Shown: positions 7,201 to 11,874 of the stretch, in pieces
Position numbering within the stretch: position 1 is the first letter of the stretch
How the letters are laid out: each line of letters starts with the position of its first letter
Source: JANOQP01 sp044227705
Lineage (GTDB): Bacteria > Bacteroidota > Bacteroidia > Chitinophagales > Saprospiraceae
Direction: 5' to 3'
DNA: 11,874 bases
Assembly (NCBI GenBank): GCA_044227705.1
Contig: JBGAWE010000148.1
Coordinates: forward strand, 1 to 11,874
Program-made: the position numbers and the translations under genes
The notes under the pieces: model-generated
What the model was told of the DNA's origin: nothing
The model's database searches: none
The model's input: only the letters and a program-made list of their open reading frames with translations

Positions 7201-8830
7201 GGCACCCACCTTTTTCGTCTGGTCGACGGGCGAGTTCGGGCCGAAAATCTCGAACCTGCCCGCCGGGAGCTACACCGTCACGGCGACAGACGCAAACGGC
7301 TGCACCACCTCGAAAACCTTTACGATTAGCCAACCCGACGAGCTGGTCCTTGCCGAAACGCATCAAGACGTCCAATGCCCGGCCGACCTGACTGGTTCGG
7401 CGACCGTCGCGGCCAGCGGCGGGACGGGCGGCGTTTCCTACCTCTGGCAAAACGGGCCGTCGGGGCCGACGTGGTCGGGCATCGGCGCGGGCAACTACTC
7501 GGTCGTCGCGGCCGATGCAAACGGCTGCACCGCCTCGATTTCGGTCGAGATAAAGGCTGTCGACAACCTCGCCCCGGTCTTGAAAGTGAAAAACCGCAAA
7601 TTCCCCATCGACGTGAACGGCAAGGCCCAGATCGTCGCCGCAGACTTCGACGACGGCTCCTCCGACAACTGCGGCATCACCAAATGGACTGCCGTCCCGT
7701 CCTCCTTCGACTGCTCGCAGCTTGGCCTCCACGACATCACGCTGACGGCGACCGACGGCGCGGGCAACGCCACGACGACCACCGCCCAGGCGGAGATCGT
7801 CGACGAAACGGCCCCGATTTTGACCTGCCCATCGAATAAACAGGCATGGTGGTGCTCGCCGACGGTGGCCTTCCCCTACCCCGTCGCCATCGACAACTGC
7901 CTCGACAACGGCGGCCAGTTCGAGCTGCTCGGCGGCTTGCAGAGCGGCTCCGTTTTCCCCGTCGGGAAGACCATAAACACGTGGAAATTCACGGACGGGA
8001 GCGGCAACTCGTCGACCTGCGCCTTCTCGGTGACGGTCCATGAGCAGTTCGACCTCTCCGTTTCGGAAATTCTTCCGACCTGCCACGGCGACTGCGACGG
8101 CGTCCTTTCAGCCATCACGTCGGGCGGCGCCGGGCCGTTCGATTTTATCTGGGAAATGGGCCAGCCGACGCAAACCATCACCGGCGTCTGCGCCGGGCCG
8201 CACGTCGTGGCCGCGACCGATGGCGGCGGGTGCGAGGTGCAAGTCTCCGTCTCGCTCGATGAACCGGCCGCCCTCTCGCTCTCCAACCCGTTGTTTGTCA
8301 ACGACACCGGCGCGGCGGGCATCGGTGCCTTCCCGGTCTCCGTCGCTGGCGGGACAGCTCGGTATTTTTACGAATGGCCGAAAAACGGCCAGTTCTTTTC
8401 AACCGATCAAAACCTGACGGGGCTGAAAACGGGCGAGTACGAACTGAAAATCATCGACTCGAACGGCTGTGTCCTCACCTCGACCGGCGAGCCGGGCTGG
8501 GCGGCAGGCATGGGCCTCTTTCCGAATCCGTCGGACGGTCGAGCGGAGCTTCTTTTCCATGAAAAACTGGGGGGAGAAGTCCGGGTCGATGCGTTCGACG
8601 CTACGGGTAGACTGATCGAGACTTTCGGTTTGATGGCGCGAAAGCTGGCTGTCAACTCGATTTTGGGGGAGCAGGCCGCCGGGGTTTACTGCTGCGCATC
8701 CTCGTCGGCGACGGGGTGGCGGTGCGGCGGCTGGTCAGGCAGTAAACTCGGTTTGGAACACGGATTATTCGACGAATCCGTGTTCCAAAAATCAATCAGA
8801 AAGGTCATCTCCTCAACAGCTCAACCATGA
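4217..8830 (+). CDS. Giant secreted T9SS-substrate protein with Ig-like, SprB and HYR domains; C-terminus frameshifted
   Basis: The literal frame encodes 1537 residues. Signal peptide 1-19 (ends KTSA). A PKD-like segment with WTPATGLS lies at 22-85, and a CBM4/9-like jelly-roll (NGDFEQGNTGF to AIDDVEI) at 92-252. A 'CEGDSYTVG...GCDSIV' repeat is at 276-310. Six Ig-like domains (330-811) each have a Cys, a Trp in a WTT motif and a second Cys (Trp353, 439, 522, 603, 687, 767). Four SprB repeats (818-1113) share [FYL]xW..G and TDANGC-like ends. HYR-type domains at 1118-1277 are followed by two more SprB repeats (1278-1420). A T9SS type A sorting domain begins at GLFPNPSDG (1433). After Tyr1491 the frame goes wrong: reading one base on gives LLRILVGDGVAVRRLVRQ and a TAA at 8743-8745, an ordinary sorting-domain end, so the intended protein is about 1509 residues. 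It is probably exported through T9SS and attached to the cell surface or released. Adhesion or matrix building is inferred from domain content; the ligand is unknown. Confidence 0.9.
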   Translation: MKQLAILLFSLFFIAKTSAQCGVTVNAGPDIHYCQGDPDPELHGSFSGTPFWWHWTPATGLSNGKTLNPMVLGLNGNRKYKLQASGWSAQNLVFNGDFEQGNTGFVTELTNSTNLAVANRYAVTDQLVPLNPASLSNCADHTTGSGKMFVANMSGPGKKVMQFDLPAKVGSQYRLRFWVMNPSWQTNSSSVQVHFNGGPMSPWIISPAAGGICEWVMYEYTIFSNWNVMAFQVFANAAGYIAIDDVEIVEQCEVEDEVSVIYHPKPPLTTVSATICEGDSYTVGNETFDSEGNYYIPVQTWYGCDSIVQLQLHTVRIKPTILPSDPAFSCYIPNVLLTAGNTGAFPPGTKFHWTTSGGGTIQGNPNSTGVFAATPGTYFLKTTYDLNGLHCADSTDTQVTVPVDVPVAKAGAPKAIGCVSPTVALAGSYLGGQNFQVNWTTPNGQILSGQNTVTPTVGAGGTYILTVTNLANGCSDVDTTTVAVNMDVPLANAGQPATLNCLATTVSLSGQAATGPNFEFTWTTPDGHFTGGLNTLSPTVDKPGQYFLSVLNKNNGCIGTSSVTIPQDITKPDAQIGQPFTINCYAPNPAINASSSSGFAPQWTTVGGHFTGGTNTFQPTVDEAGLYFLKVVNPVNFCETNLSVQVSKNISFPSASIAPPPQLDCASQTGTLIGGYSNAGNSPAFNWTTADGHVASGQNSPTPTVDATGNYLFTVTNPDNGCSASAQVTVTGSLVLPVFSIAPPARLNCYNQTVALSATPGNFSYQWTTSGGQILGGGNTPNATAGAPGTYQLVVTSNFNSCTAAKTVLVEKTQPPTVSVSSTQNAACFGQNSGSATASAANGWGTYSFVWSSGQFGPTASNLPSGPVSVTVTDADFCTATATTFVAQPPQLLAGATSTPQTNVNSIDGTATASGNGGTPGYTFLWSNGMTSPTITGLFPGPYTVTVTDANGCKAVATVTVSEAPCQISLTGTATDELCHDSHDGSITALAVNDAAPTFFVWSTGEFGPKISNLPAGSYTVTATDANGCTTSKTFTISQPDELVLAETHQDVQCPADLTGSATVAASGGTGGVSYLWQNGPSGPTWSGIGAGNYSVVAADANGCTASISVEIKAVDNLAPVLKVKNRKFPIDVNGKAQIVAADFDDGSSDNCGITKWTAVPSSFDCSQLGLHDITLTATDGAGNATTTTAQAEIVDETAPILTCPSNKQAWWCSPTVAFPYPVAIDNCLDNGGQFELLGGLQSGSVFPVGKTINTWKFTDGSGNSSTCAFSVTVHEQFDLSVSEILPTCHGDCDGVLSAITSGGAGPFDFIWEMGQPTQTITGVCAGPHVVAATDGGGCEVQVSVSLDEPAALSLSNPLFVNDTGAAGIGAFPVSVAGGTARYFYEWPKNGQFFSTDQNLTGLKTGEYELKIIDSNGCVLTSTGEPGWAAGMGLFPNPSDGRAELLFHEKLGGEVRVDAFDATGRLIETFGLMARKLAVNSILGEQAAGVYCCASSSATGWRCGGWSGSKLGLEHGLFDESVFQKSIRKVISSTAQP
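5204..6649 (+). repeat. Six tandem Ig-like domains in the first adhesin (80-86 residue period)
   Basis: Each unit has Cys, about 18-23 residues, Trp-Thr-Thr, about 35-38 residues, Cys. Consecutive Trp residues are 86, 83, 81, 84 and 80 residues apart. The Cys pairs (330/391, 418/474, 501/557, 584/638, 665/722, 749/802) bracket the Trp as in immunoglobulin folds, suggesting one disulfide per domain. Shared motifs between Trp and the second Cys include G.NT..PTV and G.Y.L.V.N..NGC. Confidence 0.8.
6668..7555 (+). repeat. Four tandem SprB-type repeats in the first adhesin
   Basis: Units of about 75 residues have Trp at 851, 926, 1002 and 1077 and end in the TDADFC/TDANGC pattern (Cys878, 953, 1029, 1104). 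Three of the four open with a Cys near 'CFGQNSG', 'CHDSHDG' or 'CPADLTG'; the second lacks it and has a VNSIDG segment instead. The family is named from SprB, the mobile gliding adhesin of Flavobacterium johnsoniae. The repeat occurs in many non-motile Bacteroidota surface proteins, so gliding should not be inferred. Confidence 0.78.
8515..8745 (+). other. T9SS type A C-terminal sorting domain (frame-restored)
   Basis: GLFPNPSDG opens the domain, followed by a beta-rich segment with a VRVDAFDATGR motif, as in the conserved 'v.v.d..Gr' core. The end, LGEQAAGVY then LLRILVGDGVAVRRLVRQ, matches the family's usual closing 'AGvYllrv..g...v.rlvk.' layout. The last 18 residues require one extra base after 8689. 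This domain directs outer-membrane translocation by the type IX system and is cleaved on the surface. As written, the closing strands are replaced by an unrelated Cys/Ser/Gly-rich tail, which would be expected to impair export. Confidence 0.82.
8687..8692 (+). other. Frameshift at end of first adhesin gene (one base missing)
   Basis: The sequence reads GTTTACTGCTGCGC, where the sorting-domain pattern calls for GTT-TAC-CTG-CTG-CGC. Adding one C after 8689 restores the family-like ending and a stop at 8743-8745. That stop sits 6 bp before a strong palindrome, where a gene end is expected. It may be a sequencing or assembly error or a true mutation; the sequence alone cannot say. Confidence 0.75.
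8752..8789 (+). terminator. 38-bp perfect palindrome, terminator-like hairpin between the two adhesin genes
   Basis: The arms TTTGGAACACGGATT (8752-8766) and AATCCGTGTTCCAAA (8775-8789) are perfect 15-bp reverse complements around an 8-base loop. It starts 6 bp after the frame-restored stop of the first adhesin and ends 37 bp before the next ATG. As RNA it would form a very stable hairpin. Neither side has a run of T on the corresponding strand, so it is not a textbook intrinsic terminator. It could instead be an mRNA-stabilising 3' structure or a dispersed palindromic repeat. Confidence 0.6.
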
Positions 8831-11800
8831 AGCATCTCGCCATCTTCCTCTCGCTGCTTTCCTGCGGGGAAATGTGGCCCAATGCTCGGCCGTCCCTGAT
8901 GCAGGGGCGGACATCCACTATTACAGGGTGACCCGCCGCCGACGATAGAAGCCTCCATCAGCGGCGAGTCAGAGAGCTTTAAATGGACGCCGACCACCGG
9001 GCTTTCCGACCCGAACTCGCTCAACCCGACGGTGCTCAACATCGTCGGCAACCGCAAGTACAAACTCTACGCCACCGGCTGGGACGGCACCAACCTCATC
9101 CCCAACGGCGACTTAGAGCAAGGAAACACAGGCTTCACCAGCGGTCTGACCTTCTCGCCGACCTCTCTGGTGGCAGACGGCACATACACCGTCACCAACG
9201 ACCTGACCTCGCTCACCCCAGCTTTTTCCGACTGCGGCGACCACACGAGCGGCTCGGGGAACATGCTGATTGCCCATTTCAGCACAACCTCGGCCTATAT
9301 CTACAAGTCGACCGCGGCCGTCAAGTCCGGCCGCCGCTACCGCTTTTCCTATTGGCGGATGAACCCGGTTTTGCCCGACGTGAGCAACGTGGCCATTCCC
9401 GTGCTCGAGATAAACGGCAAGGTTGTGGACTACTACAACCTTGACGTGTTCAACAGTTGTGAATGGGTGCAGTGGAAAACCACCCTGGTCGCGGCCTCCT
9501 CTACGATGACATTTCGCCTTTACCCGTTGCCCCCAAAGCCGTTCAGCAGCACGTTCAACGGCTTCGGCGCCTTCGACGATTTCGAGCTGGTGGAGGAGTG
9601 CGAGGCCGTCGACTCGATGCGCGTCGTCTTCCACCCGAAGGTGGTCAAAAACATCAGTGCCGCCGTCTGCGAGGGCGCGAGCTACCAGGTCGGCAACGAC
9701 TTTTTCGACACAGACGGCGACTTTGAGGTTCTGTTGCAAACCGATTTCGGCTGCGACTCGACCGTCAAGCTCAAGCTGAAAACCATCAAACTGCCCACCG
9801 ACATCTCCCCCGCCGACCCGGCGATGACCTGCACCGGCCCCAAGCTCTTCCTCTCCGGGCCCAGCGCGGGCGGCCTGGCGCCGTTTCTCACTTATCAATG
9901 GACGGCCAGCGGCGGCGGAAGCATCTCGGGCAACCCGAGCGCGCCCAACATCTTCGCAGCCAGTTCCGGCACCTACAAACTGATGTTGAAGTACACCGGC
10001 AACGGCCTTAACTGCTTGGACTCGGCCTCTGTGTTTGTGGCACCGCCCGCCGCCCCCGTGGCTTCGGCCGGGCCGCCAAAGAAAATAGACTGCGACAACC
10101 CGACCGTCAAAATGGCAGGCAGCTACCCAGGCTCGCAGACCGCGACCACCGTCTGGACGACTCCGAACGGCAACATCCTATCCGGCGACAGCACCCTTAC
10201 CCCGACCGTCGCCTCAACAGGTATTTACATCCTCACCATCACCAGCCCGGCCAACGGGTGCACCGACGCCGACTCCGTGCTCGTCTCCGTCAGCCCCGAT
10301 GTGCCGTTCGCCTCGGCAGGCAGCCCGGCAACGCTCGATTGCGCTGCGCCGACCGTGACGCTCCACGGCTCGGCCTCGACCGGCCCTGATTTCGAGTTCA
10401 ACTGGACGACCGCCGACGGCCACTTTTTGAGCGACCAAACCACCCTCTCGCCCTTAGTCGACCAGCCCGGGCAGTATTTTTTGACGGTCGTCAACAAAAA
10501 GACCGGTTGCATCGGCTCCTCCTCCGTAACCATCCCGCAAGACGTGTCGGTGCCGGACGCGCAAGTCGGGCAGCCGTTCACCCTGACCTGTTCGACACCC
10601 TCGGCTCCCATTTTGGGGAATTCAACGAGCGGCTTCCCGCCAATTTGGACGACCGTCGGCGGCCATTTCGTCGGCTCGACGGACACCTTTCAGCCAACCG
10701 TCGACGAGGCGGGGATTTACTTTTTGAAAATTGTCAACCCCGTAAATCATTGTGAATCAACGGTTTCGGTTGAAATCTCGAAAGACGACTCGCCTCCGAT
10801 TCTCTCGATTGACCCCGCCGGGCCGCTGACTTGCGCCAGCCCGACGGCCGAACTCATCCCCAAAATATCGAACGCCGGAGCCGCTTGGGACACCTATTGG
10901 ACGACGGCCAACGGCTCCATTTTGACCGACGCGTTAAGCTCCTACCCCATCGTCTCGGCGGCGGGCGACTACTTTTTGACCGTCGTCAAAATGAACGGCT
11001 GCTCGGCGACGGCGCAGGTCACAGTCGCCGCCGACCCGAACGTGCCGATATTCAGCATCGCGCCGCCTGCCCGGCTGAACTGTTGGAACCCGACCGTCAT
11101 CCTTTCCGCCTCCGGTGGCAATTTCACCTACAACTGGACGACGGACGACGGCCAAATCCTCTCCGGTGCCTCGACGGCCAGCCCGACTGTCGGCGCGGCG
11201 GGGACTTACTCGCTCATCGTGACCAGCTTGGCAAACGGCTGTACGGCCATCTCGTCGGTCGTCGTCGAAAAGTCGGAGCCGCCCGTCACGGACATCATTT
11301 TCACGGAAGACCCGACGTGCTATGGGCAAAACAACGGCTCGGCGCATGCCACCGGCGTGACCCATTTCAACTTCCTGTGGTCGAACGGCGAGACGGGGCC
11401 TTCTGCCCTGAATCTGCCTGCCGGGCCAGTATCCGTCACCGTGACCGATGCCGAAGGCTGCACGGCGACAGCCTCGGCCGAGCTATCGCAACCGCCGCTT
11501 TTGACGGTTTCGGCAAATCCGACCAGCCAAACATCCATCAATCAAAACGACGGAACGGCCACTGCAATCGTGGCTGGCGGAACAGCGAGCTACACGTTCA
11601 TTTGGTCGAACGGGCAAACCACAGAAAGCATCGACAGTCTCGCCCCTGGCCAATATTCGGTCACTGCGACGGATGCGAACGGCTGCTCGGCCTCGGCGAC
11701 GACCGTTGTCGGTGTCGCGCCCTGCCAAATCTCGCTCGACGGCACGGCCGCCGACGCGCTCTGCCACGGCTCTGCCGACGGCTCGGTTTCCATCCAAGCT

Positions 11801-11874
11801 CTCCATGAGAGCGGCACCGTCAATTTCCTCGGGTCGAACGGGCAGACGAGCCAGCAAATCAGCGGCCTCGCGGC
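8827..11874 (+). CDS. Tandem paralog of the giant adhesin; 5' end frameshifted, 3' end beyond window
   Basis: Starting at ATG 8827 the protein opens MKHLAIFLSLLS, close to the first copy's MKQLAILLFSLF, but as written it stops after 34 residues at 8929-8931. Two frame changes restore homology: around 8865-8869 the frame moves to read GNVAQCSAVPDAGADIHYY, and at 8924 it moves again to QGDPPPTIEASISGE. From there one frame is open to the window end. Domains follow the first copy in order: PKD-like (WTPTTGLS), CBM4/9-like (NGDLEQGNTGF to FDDFELV), the 'CEGASYQVG...GCDSTV' repeat, six Ig-like domains (Trp codons at 9899, 10154, 10403, 10646, 10898, 11135), then SprB repeats (11378, 11603, and a third cut by the edge). 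It is probably also T9SS-exported, but the sorting domain would lie outside the window. It may be a pseudogene if the indels are real. No clear promoter is seen upstream. Confidence 0.82.
8865..8924 (+). other. Two frame disruptions in the signal-peptide region of the second adhesin
   Basis: At 8865-8869 (TGCGGGGA) the frame must change by one extra base, or two missing bases, to reach GGA-AAT-GTG-GCC-CAA-TGC; the G4 run is the likeliest site. At 8922-8924 TATTACAGGGTGAC lacks one C relative to TAT-TAC-CAG-GGT-GAC, as the first copy's HYCQGD segment shows. Without repair the signal peptide is cut off from the mature protein. Confidence 0.78.
9836..11269 (+). repeat. Six tandem Ig-like domains in the second adhesin
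   Basis: The Trp codons are spaced 85, 83, 81, 84 and 79 codons apart, nearly the same series as in the first copy. Most units keep the Cys-Trp-Cys layout. The array is followed by SprB repeats with Trp spacing of 75 codons, equal to the first copy. This shows that the whole gene was duplicated as a unit and not assembled independently. Confidence 0.78.

Noticed and set aside
5741..8086. Minus-strand 781-residue open frame opposite the first adhesin
   Set aside because: Arg/Gly/Val-rich, repetitive only because the sense strand encodes repeats; the sense frame has clear domains and continues beyond it on both sides.
8752..8789. Invertible-element or IS terminal repeat
   Set aside because: The two arms are only 8 bases apart, leaving no segment to invert, and there is no recombinase or transposase in the window.
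8983..9444. Plus-strand 153-residue frame in the second adhesin
   Set aside because: It is out of frame with the homologous reading and has Arg/Gln/His-rich shadow composition; the true frame here matches copy 1 (GNRKYKL, NGDLEQGNTGF).
4217..11874. CRISPR or simple DNA tandem-repeat array
   Set aside because: The periodicity is about 240 bp, is degenerate at DNA level and follows protein domains; there are no short identical repeats with unique spacers.

Overview
The window (about 11.9 kb, GC-rich) looks like chromosome of a high-GC Bacteroidota, plausibly Saprospiria-like. The phylum call rests on three things: a T9SS type A sorting domain on a giant secreted protein, SprB-type repeats, and an exact match to the Bacteroidota -7 promoter consensus (TAnnTTTG). 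The class-level guess is inference from composition and gene style only. All supportable genes are on the + strand; the long minus-strand frames are high-GC shadows.

Region 1 (1-4118) is the distal part of a nitrous oxide reductase (nos) maturation operon. In order it holds: a membrane protein whose 5' end is cut by the window edge and which runs in frame into a NosL copper-chaperone lipoprotein domain; NosD (periplasmic beta-helix protein); a lipoprotein with one fasciclin (FAS1) domain; NosF (ABC ATPase); and NosY (ABC membrane subunit). Gaps are 3, 27, 8 and -4 bp, so this is one transcription unit. nosZ and its electron-transfer partners are not in the window and should lie upstream. In characterised systems NosL hands Cu(I) to the NosDFY complex, which matures the copper centres of N2O reductase. 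The FAS1 lipoprotein and the NosL fusion are the non-canonical parts.

Region 2 (4119-4216) is a 98-bp spacer with a good promoter candidate, so the next gene probably has its own promoter.

Region 3 (4217-11874) holds two tandem giant secreted proteins, related domain for domain. Each has a signal peptide, a PKD-like segment, a CBM4/9-like jelly-roll region, a short 'CEG..Y..G' repeat, six Ig-like domains with a regular Cys-Trp-Cys pattern, then SprB repeats. Copy 1 continues with HYR-type domains, two more SprB repeats and a T9SS sorting domain. Copy 2 runs off the window in its third SprB repeat. These are probably surface adhesins or matrix proteins with no evident link to N2O reduction.

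The junction between the copies is odd. Three frame disruptions fall within about 240 bp (8689-8924): one destroys the last 18 residues of copy 1 and two break the signal-peptide region of copy 2. A perfect 15-bp-arm palindrome lies exactly where copy 1 should end. The indels may be assembly errors or real decay. I see no wholly new system. The best leads are the NosL fusion, the FAS1 protein inside the nos operon, and this disrupted junction.
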